Source: Paraburkholderia nodosa DSM 21604
GTDB lineage: Bacteria; Pseudomonadota; Gammaproteobacteria; Burkholderiales; Burkholderiaceae
Length of the DNA: 64,000 nucleotides
Assembly: GCF_000519185.1 (NCBI RefSeq)
Contig: NZ_JAFA01000031.1
Coordinates: 1 to 64,000, forward strand
Direction of reading: 5' to 3'
The position numbers and the translations under genes are program-made. The notes under the pieces are model-generated. The model did no database searches. It saw only the letters and a program-made list of their open reading frames with translations, and was not told where the DNA came from. This document shows, piece by piece, positions 27,421 through 35,683 of this stretch; position 1 is the stretch's first letter, and every line of letters starts with the position of its first letter.

Positions 27421-28094
27421 GCTTCGTACTCGAAACGATATCCCACGCCGTGAATCGTATGAATCAGGCGCACCGGGAACGGGTCGTCGATCTTCTGCCG
27501 CAGCCGGCGCACCGCAACATCGACAACGTTGCTATCGCTGTCGAAGTTCATGTCCCAGACGCGCGAAGCGATCAGGGCGCGCGAGAGCACCTGAGCTTGA
27601 TGCTCCAGAAAGAACGCCAGCAGGTTGAATTCCTTGTTGGTGAGCGTCAGGCGCACGCCGCCCCGGTCGACTCGCCGCTTCGGCACATCGACCCGCAGAT
27701 CCCCCACTTCGAAGACCTGCTCCTCCTGCTTTTGAGGCTGGCCGCGCCGCAGTATGATGCGGATGCGCGCCAGCAACTCGGCAAACGAGAAAGGCTTGAC
27801 GAGATAATCGTCGGCGCCGAGATCGAGGCCCTTCAGCCGGTCTTCGACCGTGCCTCGCGCGCTCAGAAATAACACCGGGGTTTTGGTGCGGGCACCGAGC
27901 TTCTTCATGACGGTCCAGCCATCCATCTCCGGCATCATCACGTCGAGCAGGATCAGGTCGTAACCCATCTCCTGCGCGAGGTGCAGCCCGTCGATGCCGT
28001 TCGTGGCCACGTCCACTACGTAGCCGGCTTCCGTCAAGCCGTTCTGGATGTACTCGCTAGTCTTGGCTTCGTCTTCGATGACGAGGATTTTCAT
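27417..28094 (-). CDS. OmpR-family response regulator (IrlR/CusR-like)
   Basis: A 225-residue regulator. The receiver domain has the acidic pair in VIEDE, phospho-acceptor D51 in LILLDVMMPE, the LSARGTVEDR switch and DDYLVKPFSF. The C-terminal winged helix shows LTNKEFNLLAFFLEH, the SRALIASRVWDMNF recognition region and IHTIHGVGYRFE. First gene of a six-gene minus-strand operon with its kinase and the efflux pump. A copy of the shared box lies 110 bases upstream of ATG 28094, consistent with autoregulation. Confidence 0.92.
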   Translation of the reverse strand: MKILVIEDEAKTSEYIQNGLTEAGYVVDVATNGIDGLHLAQEMGYDLILLDVMMPEMDGWTVMKKLGARTKTPVLFLSARGTVEDRLKGLDLGADDYLVKPFSFAELLARIRIILRRGQPQKQEEQVFEVGDLRVDVPKRRVDRGGVRLTLTNKEFNLLAFFLEHQAQVLSRALIASRVWDMNFDSDSNVVDVAVRRLRQKIDDPFPVRLIHTIHGVGYRFEYEA

Positions 28095-28202
28095 GGCGTC
28101 CGGTCCCTGCACTCTCATGTGCGTTTCACTGATTCTGTGCTCGTTTGCGCCCCTATACCAGCCGGGCGTGATAGCAGTCTAGGCAGTGCGTTCCAACAGG
28201 GC

Positions 28203-28229
28203 CGTTACTCAATCATTACAGAGAAATGA
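28203..28229 (-). promoter_or_regulatory. Response-regulator box C upstream of the two-component/efflux operon
   Basis: GTTACTCAATCATTAC (28204-28219) matches the two boxes at 20297-20312 and 20371-20386 except at two positions. It keeps the 11-bp period between GTTAC and ATTAC and continues into a GA-rich AAATGA tail shared with box A. Over 27 aligned bases, boxes A and C agree at 21. Confidence 0.75.
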
Positions 28230-28312
28230 CGAAGCGCAGCGTGTTTCCTCCCTGATATTTATATGTAGTGGCGTAGTCACGCTGCCGACACAGCGGATAT
28301 CCAGATACAAGA

Positions 28313-28351
28313 ACGCCGCCGCGCAAAGACTCAGGTCTGCGACGGCGGCGT
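28313..28351 (-). terminator. Terminator of the sugar-acid operon
   Basis: ACGCCGCCG (28313-28321) pairs with CGGCGGCGT (28343-28351). Read on the minus strand, downstream of denD, the stem is followed by TCTTGT. It lies between denD and the two-component promoter. Confidence 0.6.
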
Positions 28352-28406
28352 GAGTTATTTCTTGCGCATCAAGCCGGCGTGGGTGAACCGGTTCGAGCGC
28401 CGGCAA

Positions 28407-29396
28407 TCAATGCTGCGGAATCTTCCCGCCGAGTTCATCGTCGACGAACGCGCGCACGATATCCTTGAACGACGCGTCGCCTTGCAGGCCCAGCTGGGCC
28501 GCGCGCGCCATGTCCCACTGCGCGGGCCAGCTGCCGACGATCTTCTCGACCCGTTCATTCGCCTTCCATTCGATCCGTGCCGCGACGGCATCGCCCGCCA
28601 CCTCGCGCAGCGCGGCGATCATCTCGTCGACCGTCACCGATACGCCCGGCAGATTCACCGTGCGCCGGTTGCCGAGCGCCGCGCCGTCGATCTCGCATCC
28701 CGCGACGAGACACTCGATCGCCTTGCGCGGCGACAGCAGCCACAGCCGTGTCGAACCGCTCACCGGGCACACCGCCGTCTCACCGTTGAGCGGCTCGCGA
28801 ATGATGCCGCTGGCAAACGAGGACGCCGCCGCATTCGGCTTGCCTGGGCGCACGCTGATGGTCGGCAGACGCAGCACGCGGCCATCGACGAAACCGCGTC
28901 GCGAGAAGTCGTTGAGCAGCAACTCGGCGACGGCCTTTTGCGAGCCATACGACGACTGCGGATTCAATGCGGTGTCATCGAGGACGACGTCGGGCAGATC
29001 GCCGCCATAGACGGCGACCGAACTCGTAAACACGACGCGCGGCCGATGCCCGCGCTCGCGGCACACGTCGAGCAGCAGCCGCGACGCGTCGAGATTGATC
29101 CGTATGCCGAGATCGAAGTCCGCTTCCGCCTGGCCGCTGACGATCGCCGCGAGATGGAAAATCGCCGCGGTCCTCTCGTCGATCAGACGTTCGAGCACGC
29201 TGCGCTCGGCAATGTCGCCGACTTCGACACGCACGCGTTCGTCAGCCGGCCCCGGCGCCGCGACGACGTCGAGCAACACCAGTTCGGTGATCGGCTCGCG
29301 CTGCCCATCCGCGCCCTTCAGTTCGCCGCGTGCCAGCAGTTCGCGCGCGAGACGCTGGCCCAGAAATCCCGCACCGCCCGTGATCAGTACTTTCAT
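28407..29396 (-). CDS. denD: D-erythronate dehydrogenase
   Basis: NAD-dependent extended short-chain dehydrogenase (329 residues) acting on D-erythronate in four-carbon acid-sugar catabolism. It has the Rossmann motif TGGAGFLGQRLA, the catalytic Ser in FTSSVAVYGG and the Y-x3-K in YGSQKAV, with the substrate-domain block RLPTISVRPGKPN typical of DenD. It is the last gene of the operon and lies 62 bases after otnI. The oxidised product joins the pathway at the OtnI/OtnK steps. Confidence 0.88.
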   Translation of the reverse strand: MKVLITGGAGFLGQRLARELLARGELKGADGQREPITELVLLDVVAAPGPADERVRVEVGDIAERSVLERLIDERTAAIFHLAAIVSGQAEADFDLGIRINLDASRLLLDVCRERGHRPRVVFTSSVAVYGGDLPDVVLDDTALNPQSSYGSQKAVAELLLNDFSRRGFVDGRVLRLPTISVRPGKPNAAASSFASGIIREPLNGETAVCPVSGSTRLWLLSPRKAIECLVAGCEIDGAALGNRRTVNLPGVSVTVDEMIAALREVAGDAVAARIEWKANERVEKIVGSWPAQWDMARAAQLGLQGDASFKDIVRAFVDDELGGKIPQH

Positions 29397-29458
29397 GTTG
29401 CCGTTGTTCCTCAGTGTGTCGGTCGAATGCGCTCAGGTATGTGCGCAGTTTCGTTCGC

Positions 29459-30247
29459 TCAGAAACGCGCCTTCACGTACGGCCGGATCCATCCAAGCCC
29501 TTCCGATGTGCCTGCGCGCGGCCTGTACTCGCAACCGATCCAGCCGTCGTAGCCGAGTGAGTCGATCAGCGAGAACAGATACGGGTAGTTCACTTCGCCA
29601 ATATCCGGCTCGTGCCGCTCGGGCACGCCCGCAATCTGGATATGCCCGATGCCCTTCATGTCACGCTTGAGCTTGACGGCGAGATCGCCTTCGACAATCT
29701 GGCAGTGGTAGAGATCGAACTGCACTTTCAGGTTCGGCGCGCCGACTTCCGCGCAGATGGCCTGCGCGTCGTCTTGCCGGTTCAGAAAGAAGCCGGGAAT
29801 ATCGCGCGTGTTGATCGGCTCGATGACGACGGTGATGCCGTGCGCCTGGGCCGCCTGCGCCGCGTAGGCGAGGTTCTTCAGATACACCTCGCGATGCGCG
29901 GCGCGCGATTGCTCTGGCTTGATCAACCCGGCCATCACGTGCAGCTTGTCGTTGCCGAGTACTCGCGCGTATTCGAGTGCGGTCTCGAGACTGCGGCGAA
30001 ACTCGTCCTCGCGCCCCGGCAACGACGCGATGCCGCGTTCGCCCGCCGCCCAGTCGCCCGGCGGCGCGTTGAACAGCGCCTGAGTGAGGCCGTTGTCGTC
30101 GAGACGCCGCTTGATATCGACGGCCGGAAACTCATACGGGAACAGAAACTCCACGGCCTCGAAACCGTCGCGCGCGGCGGCGGCGAAACGGTCGAGAAAC
30201 GCGTGTTCGTTGTACATCATCGTCAGATTGGCGGCGAAGCGTGGCAT
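29459..30247 (-). CDS. otnI: 2-oxo-tetronate isomerase (hydroxypyruvate-isomerase family)
   Basis: A 262-residue TIM-barrel isomerase that converts 2-oxo- to 3-oxo-tetronate. Family signatures include MPRFAANLTMMYNE, the metal and catalytic glutamate in VVIEPINTRDIPGFFL, LKVQFDLYHCQIVEGD, HIQIAGVPERHEPD and GCEYRP. In isolation it could be called hydroxypyruvate isomerase (Hyi), but the flanking ltnD, otnK, otnC and denD genes point to OtnI. Confidence 0.88.
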   Translation of the reverse strand: MPRFAANLTMMYNEHAFLDRFAAAARDGFEAVEFLFPYEFPAVDIKRRLDDNGLTQALFNAPPGDWAAGERGIASLPGREDEFRRSLETALEYARVLGNDKLHVMAGLIKPEQSRAAHREVYLKNLAYAAQAAQAHGITVVIEPINTRDIPGFFLNRQDDAQAICAEVGAPNLKVQFDLYHCQIVEGDLAVKLKRDMKGIGHIQIAGVPERHEPDIGEVNYPYLFSLIDSLGYDGWIGCEYRPRAGTSEGLGWIRPYVKARF

Positions 30248-30269
30248 CGAAGCAACTCCTTGAATACGT

Positions 30270-31607
30270 TTAGCGGTTCACGAGCCGCGCGGGCGTCAGC
30301 CAGACGGCGAGCGCGCCGATCACGAGCATCGCGGCAAGCACGTACATGCCGGACTGCGTGCTGTGCGTGAGATCCTTAAGATAGCCGATCATGTACGGGC
30401 TTGCGAAGCCCGCCAGATTGCCGACCGAATTGATGATCGCGATGCCCGCAGCCGCCGTCGCGCCGGACATGAACGCCGTGGGCAGCGACCAGAAGAGCGG
30501 CGCGCAGGTCAGCACGCCCGCAGCGGCGATCGACAGGAACGCAATCGACACGGCCGTGTTGTTCGCGAACGAAGCCGCGACCGTGAAGCCGGCCGCGCCC
30601 GCGAGCGCCGGCCCGATCAGATGCCAGCGGCGCTCGCGGCGCTTGTCCGCGCTGTGGCCCATCACGTTCATCACGACGATGGCAACGAGGAACGGGATCG
30701 CGCTCAGAAGGCCGATTTCGAATGCCCCCGTCACGCCCGTCGACTTCACGAGCGTCGGCATCCAGAACGTGAGTCCGTACTGGCCGGTGACGAATGCGAA
30801 ATAGATCAGCGACATCCACCACGTGCGCGGATCGCGGAACACGGCACCCAGCGAATGCGACTTCGTGTCTTCCTGCGGCTGCGCGGCGATCTCGTCGGCG
30901 AGCAGCTTCTTTTCGCGCGGCGTCAGCCATTTCGCGCCGGCGATGCCGTTGTCGAGATACAGGATCGTCGCGATGCCGATGGCGATGGCCGGCACCGCTT
31001 CGATCACGAACATCCATTGCCAGCCTGCGAAACCGTGATGGGAATCGAACGTCTGCATGATCCAGCCCGACAACGGATTGCCGAAAATACCCGAAACCGG
31101 AATCGCCGACATGAACACGGCAATGATCTTCGCGCGCCGATGCGACGGGAACCAGTACGTCAAATACAAAATGACGCCCGGATAGAAACCCGCCTCGGCG
31201 AGACCGAGCAGGAAGCGCAGCGCATAGAACTGCATCGGAGTCCGTACGAAAACGAACACGACGGAAAGCAAGCCCCACGTGATCATGATGCGCGCAATCC
31301 AGATGCGCGCGCCGAGCCGATGCATCAGGATGTTGCTGGGCAGTTCGAAGAGAAAGTAACCGACGAAGAACACGCCCGCGCCGAGACCGAATACAGTCTC
31401 GCTGAACGCGAGGTCCTGCGACATTTTCAGCTTCGCAAAGCCCACGTTGACGCGGTCCAGATACGCGACCACGTAGCACAGCATCAGAAACGGCACGATG
31501 CGCCAGAACACCTTGCCGTAGGTGCGTTCGATTTCGGCCGCGCCGGGTTGCCCGGCAGCGTCGGCGGTAGATGCAGGGCGAACGGATGCCGCCTGAAAGC
31601 TTGTCAT
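30270..31607 (-). CDS. MFS transporter (anion:cation symporter type) for sugar acids
   Basis: A 445-residue, twelve-helix major-facilitator protein. Motifs include YLDRVNVGFAKL in helix 1, a GYFLFELPSNILMHRLGAR segment after helix 2 and the RFLLGLAEAGFYPGVI helix typical of the ACS family (tartrate, glucarate, phthalate-like acids). AAGGAGA precedes ATG 31607. Lying inside the L-threonate/D-erythronate operon, it very probably imports these four-carbon acids. Confidence 0.9.
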   Translation of the reverse strand: MTSFQAASVRPASTADAAGQPGAAEIERTYGKVFWRIVPFLMLCYVVAYLDRVNVGFAKLKMSQDLAFSETVFGLGAGVFFVGYFLFELPSNILMHRLGARIWIARIMITWGLLSVVFVFVRTPMQFYALRFLLGLAEAGFYPGVILYLTYWFPSHRRAKIIAVFMSAIPVSGIFGNPLSGWIMQTFDSHHGFAGWQWMFVIEAVPAIAIGIATILYLDNGIAGAKWLTPREKKLLADEIAAQPQEDTKSHSLGAVFRDPRTWWMSLIYFAFVTGQYGLTFWMPTLVKSTGVTGAFEIGLLSAIPFLVAIVVMNVMGHSADKRRERRWHLIGPALAGAAGFTVAASFANNTAVSIAFLSIAAAGVLTCAPLFWSLPTAFMSGATAAAGIAIINSVGNLAGFASPYMIGYLKDLTHSTQSGMYVLAAMLVIGALAVWLTPARLVNR

Positions 31608-31638
31608 GCGTTGTCTCCTTCGTGGTGGCGCCGGTTGC

Positions 31639-31666
31639 GGGCCGTCCGCTTCGTGTCGGACGGCCC
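31639..31666. terminator. Perfect intercistronic hairpin between otnC and the MFS gene
   Basis: GGGCCGTCCG (31639-31648) pairs with CGGACGGCCC (31657-31666) across an 8-base loop. On the plus strand it is followed by a T-run (GGCTTTTTGCC), which would end antisense transcription. On the coding minus strand no U-run follows, so it may act as an mRNA stability or processing element setting transporter level. Confidence 0.55.
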
Positions 31667-31741
31667 TCCGGCTTTTTGCCTGAGGTGGGTGATACGGAGG
31701 GTCCGCGTGGGCACGCGGAAAGGGCGATGTGCCTGAACGGG

Positions 31742-32398
31742 CTACCAGCGAGCGCCGAACACCGTGCGCAACTCTTCGAGCGCGGTGCCGTCGAGCGGCG
31801 CGGGACGCGGGTTCGTCATCAGCCACAAGCGCGCGGTCTCTTCCAGTTCTTCGAGCATGTACGAAGCCTGCGAAACGGAACGCTCCCATACGACCGGCCC
31901 GAGCCGCTCCAGCAGCACGCCGCGCACGCGGTCGGCGAGCGAGGCGATCTGTTGCGCGACTTGCGGATCGCCGGGACGCCGGTAGCGGATCAGCGGAATA
32001 TGCCCGACTTTCATGACGTAGTACGGCGTGATCGGCGGCAGCACGTCGGCTTCGCTCCATACTCCGGCGAGCGTCAGCGCGACGAGGTGGGTCGAATGCG
32101 TGTGCACGATGCCGCGCGCTTCGCGGTTGCGTTCGTAGACGCCGCGATGCAACGCCAGCGTTTTAGAGGGCTTGCCGCCCGAGACCGCGTTGCCGTCCAG
32201 ATCGACCTTCGCGATCTCCGCGGGATCGAGGCGGCCGAGGCAGGCATCCGTCGGCGTGATCAGCCAGCCGTCGTCGAGTCGCGCGCTGATATTGCCCGCG
32301 CTGCCGACGGTGTAACCGCGCTCGTACAGGCTTGCGCCCGTCACGCAGATTTCTTCGCGGACTTTCGCTTCGCTGCTGGTGTGAATGGCCGCCGTCAT
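31742..32398 (-). CDS. otnC: 3-oxo-tetronate 4-phosphate decarboxylase (class II aldolase fold)
   Basis: A 218-residue zinc enzyme that decarboxylates 3-oxo-tetronate 4-phosphate to dihydroxyacetone phosphate. Class II aldolase motifs are clear: GSAGNISARL, ITPTDACLG, and the metal-binding HTHSTHLVAL near the centre. It overlaps the otnK stop by four bases (ATGA), so kinase and decarboxylase are translationally coupled. Fuculose-phosphate aldolase is homologous, but the operon context supports OtnC. Confidence 0.9.
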   Translation of the reverse strand: MTAAIHTSSEAKVREEICVTGASLYERGYTVGSAGNISARLDDGWLITPTDACLGRLDPAEIAKVDLDGNAVSGGKPSKTLALHRGVYERNREARGIVHTHSTHLVALTLAGVWSEADVLPPITPYYVMKVGHIPLIRYRRPGDPQVAQQIASLADRVRGVLLERLGPVVWERSVSQASYMLEELEETARLWLMTNPRPAPLDGTALEELRTVFGARW

Positions 32399-33720
32399 TG
32401 CGCGCCTCCGTCGAGCATACGCAGCGCCTTCGAGAAGAAGTCGACCGCGCCGAAGTTGCCCGACTTGAGCGCGAGCGCAAGCGGCTCGGCAGCGATCGTG
32501 GCGGTGGCGGGCACGCCCGGATCGATCTGCTTGCCGATGCGCAGCATCTGGACGCCAAGCGCCTGCACCACCGCGCCCGAGGTCTCGCCGCCCGCGACGA
32601 CGAACTTGCGCACGCCGAGATCGCGCAGGCCGTGCGCGATCGACGCGAGCGTGCGTTCGACCAGCTCGCCCGCTTGCGCCACGCCGAGTTCGCGCTGTGT
32701 CGCCTTCACCTCGTCGGGCGACGCCGTCGCGTAGATCAGCACGGGCTGCGGCTGCGCTGCCTGCATGTGTTCGCGCGCGAAGGCCAACGCGTGTTCGACG
32801 ACGGGCTCGCCGCGCGCCGCCACAAGCGGATCGATGCGGAACGCAGGACGCGTTTCGCGCCACGCGGCAACCTGGGCAGTCGTCGCCTTCGACGCACTGC
32901 CCGCCAGCACCGCCGACGCCCCGTCGATACGCGGCAGTTCGCCTGCATCGACGGAATCGGCAAGCAGACCGGCGCGGCGGAAATTCGCGGGCAACCCGAG
33001 CGCGACACCCGAGCCGCCCGTGATCAGCGGCAGGTCCGCGCACGCTTCGCCGAGCGTGTAGAGATCGGCGTCCGAGACGGCATCGGCGATTGCCATGCGC
33101 ACGCCGTCGGCACGCAACGCGTCGATCGAGGCGCGCACGGCTTGCGCGCCTCGCGCCACGGCGTCGTAGCGCACGAGGCCGACTTTCGCGCGCGTCTGCC
33201 GCTGCAGCACGCGCACGAGGTTCGCGTCCGTCATCGGCGTGAGCGGATGATGCTCCATGCCCGACTCGTTCAGCAGCACGTCGCCGACGAACAGATGCCC
33301 GCGATAAATCGTGCGGCCGTTCTCTGGAAACGCGGGACACGCGATGGTGAACGGCGCGTCGCCGCCATTGCGCGACAGCGCGTCGAGCAGCGCGTCGGCC
33401 ACGGGCCCTATGTTGCCTTGATCGGTCGAATCGAAGGTCGAGCAGTACTTGAAAAAGAACTGGCGGCAGCCTTGCGCGCGCAGCCATTCGAGCGCGGCAA
33501 GCGACTGCGCCACGGCGTCGGCGGCGTCGATCGTGCGCGACTTCAGCGCGACCACGAGCGCGTCGGCTTCGATGCGCGTGTCGGCGCCGGGGACGCCGAT
33601 CGTCTGCACGGTGCGCATGCCGCCGCGCACCAGCATGTTCGCGAGATCGGTCGCGCCCGTGAAATCGTCGGCGATGCAGCCGAGCAGCGGCTTGCCGGCA
33701 GCGGCGTTCATGTTCGTCAT
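32395..33720 (-). CDS. otnK: 3-oxo-tetronate kinase (DUF1537/four-carbon acid sugar kinase)
   Basis: A 441-residue kinase that phosphorylates 3-oxo-tetronate. It opens with the family motif GCIADDFTGATDLANMLV and has KYCSTFDSTDQGNIGPV, a central GSASKATTAQVA segment and the nucleotide-binding VAGGETSGAVVQAL in the C-terminal domain. It lies between ltnD (19 bases) and otnC (overlap). D-threonate kinase DtnK is a close relative but usually sits with pdxA2, absent here. Confidence 0.9.
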   Translation of the reverse strand: MTNMNAAAGKPLLGCIADDFTGATDLANMLVRGGMRTVQTIGVPGADTRIEADALVVALKSRTIDAADAVAQSLAALEWLRAQGCRQFFFKYCSTFDSTDQGNIGPVADALLDALSRNGGDAPFTIACPAFPENGRTIYRGHLFVGDVLLNESGMEHHPLTPMTDANLVRVLQRQTRAKVGLVRYDAVARGAQAVRASIDALRADGVRMAIADAVSDADLYTLGEACADLPLITGGSGVALGLPANFRRAGLLADSVDAGELPRIDGASAVLAGSASKATTAQVAAWRETRPAFRIDPLVAARGEPVVEHALAFAREHMQAAQPQPVLIYATASPDEVKATQRELGVAQAGELVERTLASIAHGLRDLGVRKFVVAGGETSGAVVQALGVQMLRIGKQIDPGVPATATIAAEPLALALKSGNFGAVDFFSKALRMLDGGAQ

Positions 33721-33739
33721 GTCGTTGCGCCCTTCCCGC

Positions 33740-34630
33740 TTAGCGCTTCGCGGGCACGTCGATGCCCGGGAAAATCTTGATGACGGCCGAATCGTCTTCG
33801 CCGCCGTGACCTGCCGTCGACGCCATCATGAACATCTGATGCGCAGCCGCCGACAACGGCAGCGGAAACTTCGAGCGTCGCGCGGTATCGAGCACGAGGC
33901 CGAGATCCTTGACGAAGATGTCGACGGCCGACAGCGGCGTGTAGTCGCCGTTGAGAATGTGCGGCACGCGGTTCTCGAACATCCACGAGTTACCGGCGCT
34001 GTGCGTAATCACGTCGTAGAGCGCGTCGGGATCGACGCCTTCGCGAAGACCGAGCGCCATCGCCTCGGCGGCGGCGGCGATGTGCACGCCCGCGAGCAAC
34101 TGGTTGATGATCTTCACCTTCGAGCCCGCACCATGCTGCTCGCCCAGCCGGTACACCTTGCCCGCCATCGCGGCGAGCACGTCCTCGCACGCGGCATACG
34201 CGGCGGCAGGTCCGGACGTCATCATCGTCATTTCGCCCGATGCCGCGCGCGCCGCGCCGCCCGATACGGGCGCATCGAGCAGTTGCAGGCCGGCCGCTTC
34301 CACGCGGCGGCCGAGGTCGATCGCGAAGTCGGGCGCAACCGTCGCGCACGCAATCACGACGCCGCCCGGCTTCATCGCCTTGACCGCGCCCTGCTCGCCG
34401 AACAGCACCGTTTCCGTTTGCGCCGCATTGACGACGAGCGTGACGACCACGTCGCACTGCGCGCCAAGCTCGGCCGGACTCGCGCAGGCCGTGCCGCCAG
34501 CGGCGACGAACGCGTCGAGCACTTCGCGGCGCACGTCGCATGCATGGACATTGAAACCGCCGCGCAGCAGCGAACGCGCGACACCCATGCCCATCGCGCC
34601 CAGACCGATCACTCCGACATTTCTCGACAT
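33740..34630 (-). CDS. ltnD: L-threonate dehydrogenase
   Basis: A 296-residue beta-hydroxyacid dehydrogenase that oxidises L-threonate to 2-oxo-tetronate. The nucleotide-binding motif GVIGLGAMGMGVARSLL is N-terminal; the substrate motif appears as LLDAPVSGGAARAASGEM and the catalytic lysine in GSKVKIINQLLAG. ATG 34630 is preferred over upstream in-frame starts because AAGG precedes it and the length matches the family. First enzyme gene of the operon after the regulator. Confidence 0.9.
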   Translation of the reverse strand: MSRNVGVIGLGAMGMGVARSLLRGGFNVHACDVRREVLDAFVAAGGTACASPAELGAQCDVVVTLVVNAAQTETVLFGEQGAVKAMKPGGVVIACATVAPDFAIDLGRRVEAAGLQLLDAPVSGGAARAASGEMTMMTSGPAAAYAACEDVLAAMAGKVYRLGEQHGAGSKVKIINQLLAGVHIAAAAEAMALGLREGVDPDALYDVITHSAGNSWMFENRVPHILNGDYTPLSAVDIFVKDLGLVLDTARRSKFPLPLSAAAHQMFMMASTAGHGGEDDSAVIKIFPGIDVPAKR

Positions 34631-34711
34631 ACCTTTTCCTTTACGAACAGTGCGGCAGACCGCGCGCCGCGCATCGCGCGAGCGCATGCGTCTGCGAAAT
34701 GCGTGTGCGAA

Positions 34712-35416
34712 TCAGCAGATACCGGCTTCGGCCAAACGGCGCGCCGCGTTGTACATGTGCGTTTGCGCGGCGTTGCGCGCGGCCATCGGGTCGCCTGCGC
34801 GGATCGCCGCGGCGATCGCTGCGTGCTCGTCGCGCACCTGACGCGAGAAGTCCTCGCGCAGCGCCTCGTTGCGGCGCGTGACGACCGTGCCCGCTTCGAG
34901 GTATTGATTGAGAAACGTCAGCGTCTTCAGAAAGTACGGATTGCCCGTCACGTTGGCGATCGCGCGGTGAAACGCGACGTCTTCGGCAACGCCGTCGCGG
35001 CCTTCGGCGACGGCCTCATCGATTTTTCTGAGCGCGGCGTCGATGGCCATCATGTCGGCGTCGGTGCGGCGCATGGCGGCTTCCGCCGCGACTTCGGCTT
35101 CGATCGCGCGGCGCACCGCGAGAATCTGCAGCACCGAACCGCCTTCCATCGCTTCCGCGTAGTCGATGCGCAGCGGCCGGATCGCGCCATGCGCGGCTAC
35201 GTACACGCCGCTGCCCTGGCGCGGTTCGACCACGCCCTCGTTCTTCAAACGCGAAATGGCCTCGCGGATCACGGTGCGGCTGACGCCGAACTCCTGCGCG
35301 AGCACGGCTTCCGTCGGCAGCTTGCCGCCGCGCGCGAACGTGCCCTTGTCGATCTGCGCGAGCAGTTGTTGCGCCACGGTGTCGCTCAGCGCCCGGTTGG
35401 GAATTTTCTCGAACAT
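34712..35416 (-). CDS. GntR/FadR-family regulator of the sugar-acid operon
   Basis: A 234-residue regulator with an N-terminal winged helix (KLPTEAVLAQEFGVSRTVIREAISRL) and a C-terminal FCD ligand-binding domain whose metal-ligand residues appear in DVAFHRAIANVTGN and the later HAAIAAAIRAGD/HMYNAARRL histidines. It is the first gene of the seven-gene minus-strand unit ending at denD, 81 bases ahead of ltnD. Its effector is probably a four-carbon acid or intermediate. Confidence 0.88.
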   Translation of the reverse strand: MFEKIPNRALSDTVAQQLLAQIDKGTFARGGKLPTEAVLAQEFGVSRTVIREAISRLKNEGVVEPRQGSGVYVAAHGAIRPLRIDYAEAMEGGSVLQILAVRRAIEAEVAAEAAMRRTDADMMAIDAALRKIDEAVAEGRDGVAEDVAFHRAIANVTGNPYFLKTLTFLNQYLEAGTVVTRRNEALREDFSRQVRDEHAAIAAAIRAGDPMAARNAAQTHMYNAARRLAEAGIC

Positions 35417-35437
35417 ATCAGCAGATTTGCCATGTCA

Positions 35438-35450
35438 TATGGTCATCATA
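35438..35450 (-). promoter_or_regulatory. Candidate GntR operator
   Basis: The near-palindrome TATGGTCATCATA lies 22 bases upstream of the gntR start, within an AT-richer stretch. FadR-type regulators commonly bind short dyads at their own promoters. Only one copy is seen. Confidence 0.35.
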
Positions 35451-35513
35451 CAAATTTTGATACATGGGAAGGCACCAGGGTGAACCCTGAAGACTGCACA
35501 CGGGATCGAAACA

Positions 35514-35675
35514 TTAATGCGTCACGAGACCCGCGGCCCTCATCGCCAGGCGCAGAATCTCCACGGCACCAATCGTCACGCACACGCTGGCGGTCCATAT
35601 CCCCATGAGCCACAGCACGCGCGAACGCCACACCCGCACGCCCTGGCCTCTCGCCTTCTCCGATTGCGTCGTCAT
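35514..35675 (-). CDS. DUF2474 small subunit of cytochrome bd oxidase
   Basis: A 53-residue single-helix protein (RVLWLMGIWTASVCVTIGAV) immediately after cioB, 8 bases away. Small single-pass proteins in this position (CydX-like; DUF2474 in CioAB operons) stabilise the oxidase. ATG 35675 is chosen so the product is the compact family length. It ends the operon. Confidence 0.82.
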   Translation of the reverse strand: MTTQSEKARGQGVRVWRSRVLWLMGIWTASVCVTIGAVEILRLAMRAAGLVTH

Positions 35676-35683
35676 GGCAGCGC

